A stretch of DNA of 64,000 nt from Flavobacterium sp. UBA6135 (GCF_002428305.1 NZ_DIVJ01000010.1:62001-126000); one strand, 5' to 3'. Shown: positions 51,870 to 60,690, counted from the first letter of the stretch. Numbers and translations are program-made. Notes: generated by a model not told the origin, from the sequence alone.

Positions 51870-54149
51870 TTAAAAATTAAATTCATTGACGTCCTGGTCA
51901 AAATCTAAGGTGTCTTTTGATGCTTTCCAACAATCTACCTTAACGGTTAAATCTTTTGGACGCTCAAAAGGTTCTTTAGAAACAGAAAGCTTCGGGTCTT
52001 TATAACATTTATCCATATAAATTCCCCAAATAGGCAAAGCCATTGTTGCACCTTGACCCATTGCAGTGGTGTTAAAACGTGCGGAGCGATCCTCGCAACC
52101 TACCCAAACTCCGGTGCATAAATTAGGCACAAACCCCATGAACCATCCGTCAGAGTTGTTTTGAGTTGTCCCTGTTTTTCCGGCAATAGGATTGTCGAAT
52201 TTGTAATCATACGATCTAAATCCGGCTCTTCCTGCTCTTAAACGGGTTCCGGTTCCGTCTTCCGTTACACCTTCTAATAATTTCACAACAGCATAAGCAA
52301 TATCTTGGTTTAAGACATCGTGTGATTCAGGAACCGTTTGAAAAATAACGTTTCCGTTTTTGTCTTCAATTCTAGAAATGATTTGTGGTTTTATATAAAT
52401 TCCGTTGTTGGCAAATGTACTGAAAGCGGCGACCATATCGTGAACTGTAATTTCTACAGCTCCTAAACAAATTGAAACTTGAGCAGGAATTTCAGATGAT
52501 ACACCAAGTCTTTGCGTTAAATCGATTACTGCCCTTGGGCCGGTTCTATCAATTAGCTTGGCAGAAATTGTATTTATCGAATTAGCCAAAGCTCTTTTCA
52601 AATTAATCATACCACGATATTTGTGATCAGAGTTTTTTGGAGTCCAATCAGCACTTACACCGTGTCTTCCTCTAGGAATTGTGAATGGAGAATCAATAAT
52701 TGAATCACATGGCGACATGTTCAACTGTTCAATGGCTGTTGCATAAACAAACGGTTTGAAGGTTGAGCCAACTTGACGAGCCCCTTGACCGGCGTGGTCA
52801 TATTGAAAATGTTTGTAATTGATTCCGCCAACCCATGCTTTAACATGTCCGGTTTGAGGTTCCATTGAAATCATTCCACTTCTTAAAAAATGCTTATAAT
52901 AACGAATAGAATCTCTTGGAGTCATAATGGTATCACGCTCTCCTTTCCAAGTAAAAACAGTCATTTCTGTTTTAATATCAAACGATTTTAAAATTTCTTC
53001 TTCGCTGATATCTTGAAGTTTCATTAGTCGCCAACGTTCCGAATTTTTAATTGCTCGTAACATTAGTTTGTCTGTTTCTTCTTGATTAATTTTATAAAAA
53101 GGAGCGTTTTTGTTATTTTTTTGAGATTTAAAAAATTCAACTTGCAGGTTTTTAATGTGCTCATCCACCGCTTCTTCGGCGTATTTTTGCATTCTGGAAT
53201 CAATCGTTGTATAAATTTTTAAACCATCACTATAGATATTATAATCAGAACCATCAGGCTTTTTATTTTCTTTTACCCACTTTCTCATATAATCTCTGAG
53301 GTATTCCCTAAAATAGGTAGCAATTCCTTCTTTATGACTTTCAGGGTTAAAATCCAATTTAATAGGTAGTTTTTCTAATTGTTCTTTGGCTTCTTTTTCT
53401 AAATAACCATTTTTCACCATCTGGCCTAAAACCGTATTCCTTCTATTAAAAACCAATTCTTTTCTTCGTTCTCTTGTAGGATTATAGAGCGAAGGATTTT
53501 TTAGCATTCCAACTAAAAGAGCACTTTCTTCAATAGTTAAATCACGAGGTTCTTTTCCAAAATATACTTTTGCAGCAGATCGAATTCCAACGGCTGTATT
53601 GACAAAATCGGCACGATTTAAATACATCGCAATAATTTCGTTTTTAGTATATTGACGTTCTAATTTGGTTGCAATAATCCATTCTTTTACTTTTTGAGTA
53701 ACTGCTACAATAATATTTCTTGAACGTTCACCATGAAATAAAAGTTTGGCTAATTGTTGTGTAATAGTACTTGCTCCACCGCTTGAACCTAGTTTAAAAA
53801 CGGCTCTCATGGTTCCTCTAGCGTCTATTCCGGAATGGTTGTAAAAGCGTTCATCTTCAGTGGCAACTAACGCATCAACTAAATGTTGAGGTAAATCTTC
53901 ATAGGAAATAGGAGTTCTGTTTTCGCGATAAAATTTACCTATGGTAACTCCATCTGATGAAATTACTTCAGTAGCTAGATTGGAATCTGGATTTTCTAAT
54001 TCATCAAATGATGGCATCGAACCAAAAACACCCAAAGAGGCTAAGAAGAAAAACAGAAAAATACCACCTAGTCCATAAGCAAAAAATTTCCAAAACTTTT
54101 TGGTGTATGTTGAAAAATCAGCAGTTCCTACATTCTTTTTTTGAGCCAT
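51870..54149 (-). CDS. Class A penicillin-binding protein (PBP1A type)
   Basis: Bifunctional peptidoglycan synthase in the inner membrane. One N-terminal membrane helix (about residues 21-43) is followed by a GT51 glycosyltransferase domain with catalytic Glu98 in ATEDERFYNH. The transpeptidase domain has the SxxK Ser462 in GSTFKPF, SINT as the SxN motif, and Lys658 in GKTGTTQ. Length (759 aa) is normal. It starts 2 nt after gldH and so belongs to the ricT-gldH-PBP unit. Confidence 0.95.
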   Translation of the reverse strand: MAQKKNVGTADFSTYTKKFWKFFAYGLGGIFLFFFLASLGVFGSMPSFDELENPDSNLATEVISSDGVTIGKFYRENRTPISYEDLPQHLVDALVATEDERFYNHSGIDARGTMRAVFKLGSSGGASTITQQLAKLLFHGERSRNIIVAVTQKVKEWIIATKLERQYTKNEIIAMYLNRADFVNTAVGIRSAAKVYFGKEPRDLTIEESALLVGMLKNPSLYNPTRERRKELVFNRRNTVLGQMVKNGYLEKEAKEQLEKLPIKLDFNPESHKEGIATYFREYLRDYMRKWVKENKKPDGSDYNIYSDGLKIYTTIDSRMQKYAEEAVDEHIKNLQVEFFKSQKNNKNAPFYKINQEETDKLMLRAIKNSERWRLMKLQDISEEEILKSFDIKTEMTVFTWKGERDTIMTPRDSIRYYKHFLRSGMISMEPQTGHVKAWVGGINYKHFQYDHAGQGARQVGSTFKPFVYATAIEQLNMSPCDSIIDSPFTIPRGRHGVSADWTPKNSDHKYRGMINLKRALANSINTISAKLIDRTGPRAVIDLTQRLGVSSEIPAQVSICLGAVEITVHDMVAAFSTFANNGIYIKPQIISRIEDKNGNVIFQTVPESHDVLNQDIAYAVVKLLEGVTEDGTGTRLRAGRAGFRSYDYKFDNPIAGKTGTTQNNSDGWFMGFVPNLCTGVWVGCEDRSARFNTTAMGQGATMALPIWGIYMDKCYKDPKLSVSKEPFERPKDLTVKVDCWKASKDTLDFDQDVNEFNF

Positions 54150-54151
54150 AA

Positions 54152-54637
54152 TTATTCAGTTAATTCAATTCTAAAGCCAACATCCAAAATTCCTTCTAAG
54201 GTTTCTACGCCATTTATTTTTCCGGAGTTTCTAACAGCGTGTTGTATTCTAACAGTATAGTTTCCTGGTTTTTTGAACTGGTACTTTTCTTTGTAATACA
54301 GTTTATTTTCTTTGGTATCAGAAAAACCGGAACCTAATAAAGTTCCGTCAGGATTTGCCATTATATATTCTAAAGTATCCACCACAGTTTTTTGATTCGG
54401 GTCTTCCAATTCAACAATTAAAAACAAATTGCTATACGGATAGTTTTTATTATTTCTTAAATTCAAAAAAAGATTATGCAACGCTACTGTGTCTTTTTGT
54501 TCAAAAGAAAATGTAATGATACTGTCTTTATGCCATTTCTTTCCAACGGAGTCATAGCGATCAAAAACACGTTTTTTATCACAAGATGCTACCAGAATAA
54601 ATAGTAATATTAAAGCAAAACTACTTTTTAGATTCAT
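54152..54637 (-). CDS. gldH: Gliding motility lipoprotein GldH
   Basis: Lipoprotein (161 aa) required for gliding in Flavobacterium johnsoniae and linked to stability of the motility/type IX secretion apparatus. Lipobox Cys19 (LVASC) is clear. The mature sequence has VFDRYDSVGKKWHKDSIITF and YKEKYQFKKPGNYTVRIQHA, recognised as GldH. It overlaps the end of ricT by 17 bp and is followed after 2 nt by the PBP1A gene, which suggests coupled expression of motility and cell-wall genes. Confidence 0.9.
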   Translation of the reverse strand: MNLKSSFALILLFILVASCDKKRVFDRYDSVGKKWHKDSIITFSFEQKDTVALHNLFLNLRNNKNYPYSNLFLIVELEDPNQKTVVDTLEYIMANPDGTLLGSGFSDTKENKLYYKEKYQFKKPGNYTVRIQHAVRNSGKINGVETLEGILDVGFRIELTE

Positions 54638-55784
54638 TTGAATTTGGCTTTATTCTTCTGTTGTTGTTTCTGCTTTTCTTTTTCTTTGGTTGATCAAAAC
54701 GAGTTAAACTCTCTTGTCCCATAGCATTGTTGAAATCTTGTTTAGGCTCCGCCACAATTTCCAAAGCAAAATCTTCTAAAGAAGAGATTCTTCTTCGTTG
54801 TTTGTTTTCAGCCACAATTTCCTTTACTTGATCAATGTGAATCACATGCCAGTTGGCAATATTATCAGCGTAAGCAAACCACATTAGCCCCTTAAAAATA
54901 TCTTGTTTTTGACAATAAGCAACACCTCTTTCGGTCTCAATTTTAGTGTCAAAATCGGGAAAACCTTTTAAAGCATCCATATAAGTATCCAACTCATAAT
55001 TTAAACAACATTTTAACTTTCCGCATTGTCCGGCAAGTTTTTGCGGATTTAATGAAAGCTGTTGGTATCGAGCAGCAGAGGTATTTACACTTCTAAAATC
55101 GGTCAACCAAGTGGAGCAACATAATTCTCTTCCACATGAACCGATTCCGCCTAAACGAGCCGCTTCCTGACGGAAACCTACTTGTTTCATCTCGATTCGG
55201 GTTTTGAAAGATTGGGCATATTCTTTAATCAATTGACGAAAATCTACGCGGTCTTCTGCGGTATAATAAAAAGTAGCTTTTGAACCATCTCCTTGAAATT
55301 CAATATCAGAAATTTTCATTTGCAATTGCAAACGAATCGCAATTTCTCGAGCGGTTACCTTCATAGGTTCTTCTTTTGCTCGGGCGTCTGACCAAATGTC
55401 AATATCTTTTTGAGACGCTTTTCGGTAGATTTTGGTAATTTCTGGACTAGTAGGATTCACGCCTTTTTTCTTCATTTGAACCTTAACCAATTCTCCGGTT
55501 AGGGTAACAATTCCGATATCATGTCCCGGTGAAGCTTCAGTTGCCACAATATCACCAATAGAAAGTGACAATTTTTCGGGATTGCGGTAAAATTCTTTTC
55601 TTCCGTTTTTAAAACGCACTTCAACACAATCAAACGGTTCTTGACCGCTTGGCAAACTCATATTGGAAAGCCAATCGAAAACCGTTAATTTGTTGCAGCT
55701 ATCGGTGCCGCAAGTCCCTTTATTTTGACATCCTTTGGGAGCTCCTCCATCTTTACTCCCGGTAGAACAGTTTGTACAAGCCAT
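54621..55784 (-). CDS. ricT: PSP1-domain protein RicT with Cys-rich N-terminus
   Basis: PSP1/RicT (YaaT)-family protein of 387 aa. In Bacillus, RicT forms an Fe-S-containing complex that affects RNA processing and development. The PSP1 core spans about residues 45-300 with CGRELCCSTWLTDF and CGKLKCCLNYE as the conserved cysteine motifs. The N-terminus adds five cysteines (3, 6, 19, 24 and 29), which suggests an extra metal site. The C-terminus is basic and Asn/Lys-rich. It overlaps gldH by 17 bp. What it regulates here is unknown. Confidence 0.88.
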   Translation of the reverse strand: MACTNCSTGSKDGGAPKGCQNKGTCGTDSCNKLTVFDWLSNMSLPSGQEPFDCVEVRFKNGRKEFYRNPEKLSLSIGDIVATEASPGHDIGIVTLTGELVKVQMKKKGVNPTSPEITKIYRKASQKDIDIWSDARAKEEPMKVTAREIAIRLQLQMKISDIEFQGDGSKATFYYTAEDRVDFRQLIKEYAQSFKTRIEMKQVGFRQEAARLGGIGSCGRELCCSTWLTDFRSVNTSAARYQQLSLNPQKLAGQCGKLKCCLNYELDTYMDALKGFPDFDTKIETERGVAYCQKQDIFKGLMWFAYADNIANWHVIHIDQVKEIVAENKQRRRISSLEDFALEIVAEPKQDFNNAMGQESLTRFDQPKKKKSRNNNRRIKPNSNESKK

Positions 55785-55912
55785 AATTTATATATATATT
55801 GGTCATCTCGTTATTAATAACAAGACTACTGACATTAAACGTTAAGTGTGTAAAGATAGTATTTTTTTGGTTGATGTTTCAACACCATATTTATTTCAAA
55901 TTAGAAATAATT

Positions 55913-56143
55913 TTATATTTCTTTTACCGAAATAATATGTACCGGACAAGCTTTTTGAGCCGCTTCACAAGCTTCTACAATCGTATGATTGGGCGACTTT
56001 AAAGTGTGAAAACCTTTGGTATTTACGGATTTCAACAAAACTGATTTTCCATCTTTTTTTGACATTTGAAATTGTGCCGGAGCCATTTCTACACAATAAT
56101 TACACCCAATGCATTTGTCGCGTTGCAAAGTTATGACTACCAT
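55913..56143 (-). CDS. 4Fe-4S ferredoxin
   Basis: Small electron-transfer protein (76 aa) with CIGCNYCVE (cysteines 11, 14 and 17) and a distal ACPVH cysteine, enough for one 4Fe-4S cluster; a second cysteine in VEACEAAQ is nearby. Its ATG overlaps the stop region of trhP by one base. It is therefore probably translated with trhP and may supply electrons to that enzyme, which is inference from position. Confidence 0.88.
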   Translation of the reverse strand: MVVITLQRDKCIGCNYCVEMAPAQFQMSKKDGKSVLLKSVNTKGFHTLKSPNHTIVEACEAAQKACPVHIISVKEI

Positions 56144-57384
56144 TATTGCTCCACAATTTTATATAATTTATCCGAATTTCTCACTCTAAAAGGTAATTTC
56201 AGGGTGCAGCTATCCCCTTTGGATGCTTTTTCTAAACGGTTATCGTTTACCAACATTTCATTGATTACGAGTTCCTGAACTCCGGTAGTTGGTCCGGTTA
56301 TCATGATTTTATCACCAATTTTGATGTCGTAAGCTTCAATTTTAAATTCGGCGATATTCGTTTTCGGAAAAAAGTGAACGCCTTTACCCACATATACTTT
56401 TTTCTGTGTTGCATTTGAGCCCGGATTGGCACTCCATTCACCTAATTTTTGTCCCAAATAATAACCCGACCAAAAACCTCGATTATAAACGGTACTCAAA
56501 TCTTCCATCCATTGATTGATTTTTTCTTTGGTAAAAGTTCCGTTGTAAAAGGAATCAATCGCTTCACGATAGGTTTTGGTAACCATTACCACATATTCGG
56601 GAGCTCTTCCTCTTCCTTCTAATTTCAAAACTTTAATTCCCGAATCAATAACTTGATCTAAAAAATCCAACGTACACAAATCTTTGGGAGACATCATATA
56701 TTCGTTATCAATTTCAATTTCAAATCCGGATTCTTGATCAATTACGGTATATTTTTTTCGGCAATTTTGTTTGCAAGCTCCCCTGTTGGCAGATGAATTG
56801 TGTGAATGCAAACTCAAATAACATTTTCCAGAAACAGCCATGCACAAAGCCCCGTGTCCAAAGATTTCGATTTCTACTAAATTACCACTCGGGCCTTTGA
56901 TTTGTTCTTTTTCAATTTGTTCTGTGATTTTTTTCACTTGACGCAAACTCAATTCACGCGACAGCACAATGGTATCTGCAAACAAGCTGTAAAATTTGAC
57001 AGTTTCAACATTTGTCACATTCAGTTGGGTAGAAATATGCACTTCCATCCCAATAGCTCTAGCCGAAGCAATCACGGCTTGGTCTGAAGCAATCACAGCT
57101 GTAATTCCGGCATCTTTGGCTTTGCTAACCAATGTTTTTACAACGTATAAATCGTGGTCGTAAATAATGGTATTTAGCGTTAAATAAGTTCTAACCTTTT
57201 GGGCTTTACAACGTTTAGCAATTTCGGGTAAATCTTCCAAAGTAAAATTGATGGTTGCCCGAGCTCGCATATTCAATTGTTCTACGCCAAAATATACCGA
57301 ATCGGCACCGTTATCTAATGCGGCTTGCAACGATTCAAAATTTCCGGCCGGAGCCATGAGTTCTATTTTTCCTGATGGAGTCAT
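56143..57384 (-). CDS. trhP: U32-family tRNA U34 hydroxylation protein TrhP
   Basis: Peptidase-U32-family protein; TrhP (YegQ in E. coli) works in prephenate-dependent 5-hydroxylation of tRNA wobble uridine. The start KIELMAPAGNFESLQAALDNG is typical. The cysteine motif GALCMAVSGKCYLS plus RGACKQNCRKKY (about residues 178-210) probably binds an Fe-S cluster. A C-terminal beta-barrel domain (about 327-413) carries GDKIMITGPTTGVQEL and PFRVRNSDKLYKI. Length (413 aa) is close to YegQ. It is 2 nt from trhO and overlaps a ferredoxin gene. Confidence 0.9.
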   Translation of the reverse strand: MTPSGKIELMAPAGNFESLQAALDNGADSVYFGVEQLNMRARATINFTLEDLPEIAKRCKAQKVRTYLTLNTIIYDHDLYVVKTLVSKAKDAGITAVIASDQAVIASARAIGMEVHISTQLNVTNVETVKFYSLFADTIVLSRELSLRQVKKITEQIEKEQIKGPSGNLVEIEIFGHGALCMAVSGKCYLSLHSHNSSANRGACKQNCRKKYTVIDQESGFEIEIDNEYMMSPKDLCTLDFLDQVIDSGIKVLKLEGRGRAPEYVVMVTKTYREAIDSFYNGTFTKEKINQWMEDLSTVYNRGFWSGYYLGQKLGEWSANPGSNATQKKVYVGKGVHFFPKTNIAEFKIEAYDIKIGDKIMITGPTTGVQELVINEMLVNDNRLEKASKGDSCTLKLPFRVRNSDKLYKIVEQ

Positions 57385-57386
57385 GA

Positions 57387-58754
57387 CTAGCCAATAATCT
57401 TAAACAATTTATCTGATAATCGAATGCGAAAAGGAACCGCAAACGTTAATTTATCTCCCGTTTTGGCAACCGTTCCCTCTTGTCCATTGACAAACATTTT
57501 TTCTAAAACCAGTTCTTGATTTCCAGTGGTTGGTCCGAAAATTAAAATTTTATCCCCTGATTTTACCTCTTGGTTTTCAATTAAAAACAAACCAACACTA
57601 GCTTTGGTATAATAATGTTCGGCTTTGCCCACTAATATTTTTTTGCGTTTGATACGTTCACGAATAGGTTTCGGTTTTTCTGTTTCATCTGCAACGGCCA
57701 ATGACACATCGCTCAATTCGCCGGAATGTTTGAATTTTAGAGCAGGTGATTTTCCTTTTTTGAAAATCATGTTTCCTTTTTGAATGCCTTTTCTCAATTT
57801 GACTTGCTCGGCTAATGGTAAATGAATGATTTCCTGACATTCAGAGGAACAACAATTATCCATTTTTTCTTTGCATTCATCACATTGAATGAATAACAAA
57901 TGACAACCATCGTTCACACAATTGGTATGATTGTCACATGGTTTTCCGCATTGGTGACATTGCGAAATGATATCGTTTGTGATGCGTTCGCCCAAACGAT
58001 GATCGAACACAAAGTTTTTACCAATGAATTTGCTTTCCAATCCTTCTTGCTCAATTTGACGGGCATATTCAATGATGCCGCCTTCTAATTGATAGACGTT
58101 TTTGAAACCTTTATGCTTGAAATAGGCACTTGCTTTTTCGCATCGAATTCCGCCTGTGCAATACATCAACAGATTTTTATCTTCTTTAAGGTCTTTTAAT
58201 TGTTCTTCAATAATGGGAAGTGACTCTCTAAACGTGTCCACATCCGGGGTAATGGCTCCTTTAAAATGACCTATTTCACTTTCGTAGTGATTTCTAAAAT
58301 CAACAACAATGGTGTTTGGGTCTTCTAAAAATTGGTTGAATTCCTTCGCTTTTAAGTGAATTCCTTTGTTGGTTACATCAAAAGAGGAATCATCTAAGCC
58401 ATCGGCTACAATTTTATGACGTACTTTTATCGTCAATTTTAAAAAGGAATGATCGTCTTGTTCACGAGCCACATTCAATCGGATGCCACGCATAAAATCA
58501 TAAACATCTAACGTGTCTTTGAATTGATAAAAGTAATCTGCCGGCAATGAAAGTTGGGCGTTAATTCCTTCGTGAGCCACATAAATTCTTCCCAAGACAT
58601 CCAATGGATTCCAGGCTAAGAACAAATCATCTCTAAATTTTTTTGGGTCTTCAATTTTGGCATAGGCATAAAAAGACAACGTAAGTCGTTGTTTGCCGGC
58701 TTGATCAATAAGCTCGGCTCTTTCTTCTGCCCTCATCGTGTTATACAGTTGCAT
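57387..58754 (-). CDS. trhO: Rhodanese-family tRNA U34 hydroxylase TrhO with U32-like C-terminal extension
   Basis: TrhO (YceA) carries out oxygen-dependent 5-hydroxyuridine formation at tRNA position 34. The N-terminal acylphosphatase-like region contains HEGINAQLS (about residues 62-70). The rhodanese domain (about 135-240) has active-site Cys199 in YCTGGIRC. A cysteine-rich zinc-type segment (about 260-305) follows. E. coli TrhO is about 350 aa; this protein has 455. The extra C-terminus (about 371-455) closely matches the last domain of neighbouring TrhP: VGK, GDKI, GPTTG, QEL, PFR and SDKL are shared. It heads the trhO-trhP-ferredoxin operon. Confidence 0.92.
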   Translation of the reverse strand: MQLYNTMRAEERAELIDQAGKQRLTLSFYAYAKIEDPKKFRDDLFLAWNPLDVLGRIYVAHEGINAQLSLPADYFYQFKDTLDVYDFMRGIRLNVAREQDDHSFLKLTIKVRHKIVADGLDDSSFDVTNKGIHLKAKEFNQFLEDPNTIVVDFRNHYESEIGHFKGAITPDVDTFRESLPIIEEQLKDLKEDKNLLMYCTGGIRCEKASAYFKHKGFKNVYQLEGGIIEYARQIEQEGLESKFIGKNFVFDHRLGERITNDIISQCHQCGKPCDNHTNCVNDGCHLLFIQCDECKEKMDNCCSSECQEIIHLPLAEQVKLRKGIQKGNMIFKKGKSPALKFKHSGELSDVSLAVADETEKPKPIRERIKRKKILVGKAEHYYTKASVGLFLIENQEVKSGDKILIFGPTTGNQELVLEKMFVNGQEGTVAKTGDKLTFAVPFRIRLSDKLFKIIG

Positions 58755-58812
58755 GCTATAAACGTTTTTGGGTTAATACAATAAGATGAATTCTAAATGG
58801 AAGAATTCGATG

Positions 58813-58820
58813 CAAAGATA
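58813..58820 (-). promoter_or_regulatory. -7 box for the trhO operon
   Basis: On the minus strand TATCTTTG fits TAnnTTTG, 58 nt upstream of the trhO ATG. Confidence 0.5.
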
Positions 58821-58836
58821 GTATATGTTTAGAAAT

Positions 58837-58880
58837 CTAAAATAAAAAACCCTTTCAAAATTATTTATCTGAAAGGGTTT
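58837..58880 (-). terminator. Terminator after the bacilliredoxin gene
   Basis: AAACCCTTTCA and its complement (58870-58880 with 58847-58857 on the + strand) form an 11-bp stem with a 12-nt loop. On the minus strand it is followed by a T-rich tail. Confidence 0.8.
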
Positions 58881-58901
58881 GTATTGTAAAAAAGTTACTG
58901 T

Positions 58902-59312
58902 TTAACAAAACTCGTTATACGCATCTTTTAAATTCTCTGCAATCATTTCCGCAGGACGACCTTCAATGTGATGGCGTTCTAACATGTGGACTAATTCACC
59001 ATCTTTAAATAAAGCCATACTTGGTGACGAAGGTGGAAAAGGAAACATATGTTGTCTCGCTGCATCAACAGCATCTTTGTCAACACCGGCAAAAACTGTT
59101 ACTAATTGGTCTGGTTTTTTAGCTCCGTCTAAACTCATTTTTGCTCCCGGTCTTGCATTTCTGGCAGCACAACCGCAAACAGAATTCACAACTACCAACG
59201 TTGTTCCTTTTTGTGAAATTGCATTTTCTACTGCTTCTGCACTATATAATTCTTGAAAACCTACTTCCGATAATTCGGCTCTCATTGGTTTTACCATTTC
59301 TTCTGGATACAT
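58902..59312 (-). CDS. BrxA/BrxB-family bacilliredoxin
   Basis: Thioredoxin-like protein of 136 aa with the CGC active site (Cys46 and Cys48 in NSVCGCAARNARPG), the mark of BrxA/BrxB bacilliredoxins. In Bacillus these reverse bacillithiolation of proteins, and many Bacteroidota carry homologues. FPPSSPSMALFKDGELVHMLERHHIEG gives the C-terminal half. A single gene with its own promoter box and terminator. Whether this organism makes bacillithiol cannot be seen here. Confidence 0.9.
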   Translation of the reverse strand: MYPEEMVKPMRAELSEVGFQELYSAEAVENAISQKGTTLVVVNSVCGCAARNARPGAKMSLDGAKKPDQLVTVFAGVDKDAVDAARQHMFPFPPSSPSMALFKDGELVHMLERHHIEGRPAEMIAENLKDAYNEFC

Positions 59313-59372
59313 ATTTTTTTTATTAGATTGTTAGACTTTTGGATTGTTCGATTCTCAGATTCTAAGACTTTG

Positions 59373-59380
59373 CAAAGTTA
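59373..59380 (-). promoter_or_regulatory. -7 box for the bacilliredoxin gene
   Basis: On the minus strand TAACTTTG fits TAnnTTTG, about 60 nt before the start codon. Confidence 0.5.
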
Positions 59381-59442
59381 CTAAGTTTTCATTTTCATTT
59401 GATGATTTCAATCATAAAGATTTGTTATGATTAAATAGAAAA

Positions 59443-60567
59443 TCAAAGAACAAAATCAAGATAGTTTTCGGGTGTGATAACGTGTGTTTCAGCATCAGGA
59501 TAGTTTGAAGTAAAAGTTTTGGTGGTTTTATGATTCTTTTTGCTGTTCCATTTGAACTCATAGGCAAAAAGGTTTCCGTTTTTTTCTTCTAAATAATCAA
59601 TTTCCTGTTGTGCTTTCGTTCTCCAAAAATAAGTGTTACAATAATTTGTGTCGTAAACGTTTCTTTTCATTCTTTCAGCGATAAGATAATTTTCCCACAA
59701 AGCTCCAACATCTTGTCTTATTGCAATTGGAGAAAAATTAGTAATCATTGCATTTCTGATTCCGTTGTCATAAAAATAAATTTTTCTGGAAAATTTCAAT
59801 TCATTTCTCAAATTTCTACTAAAACTGTTCAATTTAAAAATAACGAAAGATTGTTCCAATAAATCAATATAACGTTCAATTGTTTTGCTGTCTAAACCCA
59901 CTAAACCTGCAATTTCATTATATGATACTTGAGAACCTACTTGCAAAGCTAATGCTTGAAGTAATTTTACTAATTTTTCGGGTTTTTTAATTCCGTCTAA
60001 CATCAAAATATCTTTAAAAAGATAACTGTCTGCTAAGTTTTTCAACAAATCTATTTCGTCTCCTTGGTTGTTTACAATGTCTGGATAATAGCCATAAATT
60101 AGTCGATGTTGAAGCAGTCTGTTTTCATTTAAAACACCATGTTGATTTATGAGTTCCTTGGTAGAAAATGGAAATAGTTTATACTCCAGTTTTCTGCCTG
60201 TTAGGGGTTCGTTGGTTTTGTTTCTTAATTCAAAAGCAGAAGATCCTGTGGCAATAATTTTGATTTCAGGATAATTATCATGCACTAATTTAATGGTTAA
60301 ACCAATATCATCGATGCGTTGTGCTTCATCGATAATTACTGTTTTATGATTTCCAATTAAGGCTTTTAAACTTATCGAAGATTGGTTTTGAAGCATTAAT
60401 CGAACATCACTTTCGTCACCATTTAACCAAAGTACACTTTCTTCTGTTCCGATAAGTTTTTTCAGTAAAGTAGTTTTACCTGTTTGTCTAGCACCAAACA
60501 ATAGGACAACTTTATCTTTAAATAAGCTTTTTCGGATGGTTTCAAACAATTCTCTTTCAATACCCAT
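59443..60567 (-). CDS. ATPase with DUF4143 domain
   Basis: AAA-type ATPase of the AAA_14/DUF4143 family, 374 aa. Walker A is FGARQTGKTTLLKK (about residues 25-38), Walker B is VIIDEAQRI (about 80-88), a sensor is IATGSSAFEL, and the C-terminal DUF4143 domain is nuclease-like (about 190-374, with EIDYLEEKNGNLFAYEFKW as the acidic motif). Such proteins are common and variable, but their function is unknown. A frame extension reaches a TTG at 60588, which lies inside the promoter -7 box, so the ATG at 60567 is the start. The promoter carries a tandem 32-bp repeat. Confidence 0.87.
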   Translation of the reverse strand: MGIERELFETIRKSLFKDKVVLLFGARQTGKTTLLKKLIGTEESVLWLNGDESDVRLMLQNQSSISLKALIGNHKTVIIDEAQRIDDIGLTIKLVHDNYPEIKIIATGSSAFELRNKTNEPLTGRKLEYKLFPFSTKELINQHGVLNENRLLQHRLIYGYYPDIVNNQGDEIDLLKNLADSYLFKDILMLDGIKKPEKLVKLLQALALQVGSQVSYNEIAGLVGLDSKTIERYIDLLEQSFVIFKLNSFSRNLRNELKFSRKIYFYDNGIRNAMITNFSPIAIRQDVGALWENYLIAERMKRNVYDTNYCNTYFWRTKAQQEIDYLEEKNGNLFAYEFKWNSKKNHKTTKTFTSNYPDAETHVITPENYLDFVL

Positions 60568-60585
60568 AAATTCCTTTTTAAAGGA

Positions 60586-60617
60586 CAAATATAGAAAATT
60601 TTGTTTTTAAATCCAAA
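60586..60617 (-). promoter_or_regulatory. Complete promoter for the DUF4143 ATPase gene
   Basis: On the minus strand TTTG (60617-60614) and TATATTTG (60593-60586) are 20 nt apart. The -33 element lies inside the first copy of the 32-bp repeat, and the start codon is 18 nt downstream of the -7 box. Confidence 0.6.
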
Positions 60618-60690
60618 AAAGTTATGTTTTTTTAGGAATTAAATCCAAAAAAGTTATGTTTTTTTAGGAATATAATCCTCAAAAGTTATG
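60607..60690. repeat. 32-bp tandem repeat upstream of the DUF4143 ATPase
   Basis: Two perfect 32-bp copies (60607-60638 and 60639-60670, beginning TTAAATCC and ending AGGAA) are followed by a degenerate partial copy to about 60690. Each copy is an imperfect dyad, TCC-A6 facing T7-AGGA around GTTATG. The array fills the space between the TonB receptor stop and the ATPase promoter. Confidence 0.88.

Noticed and set aside
60607..60690. 32-bp repeat considered as a CRISPR array
   Set aside because: The copies are directly adjacent with no spacers, there are no cas genes nearby, and the repeat lies in a promoter.
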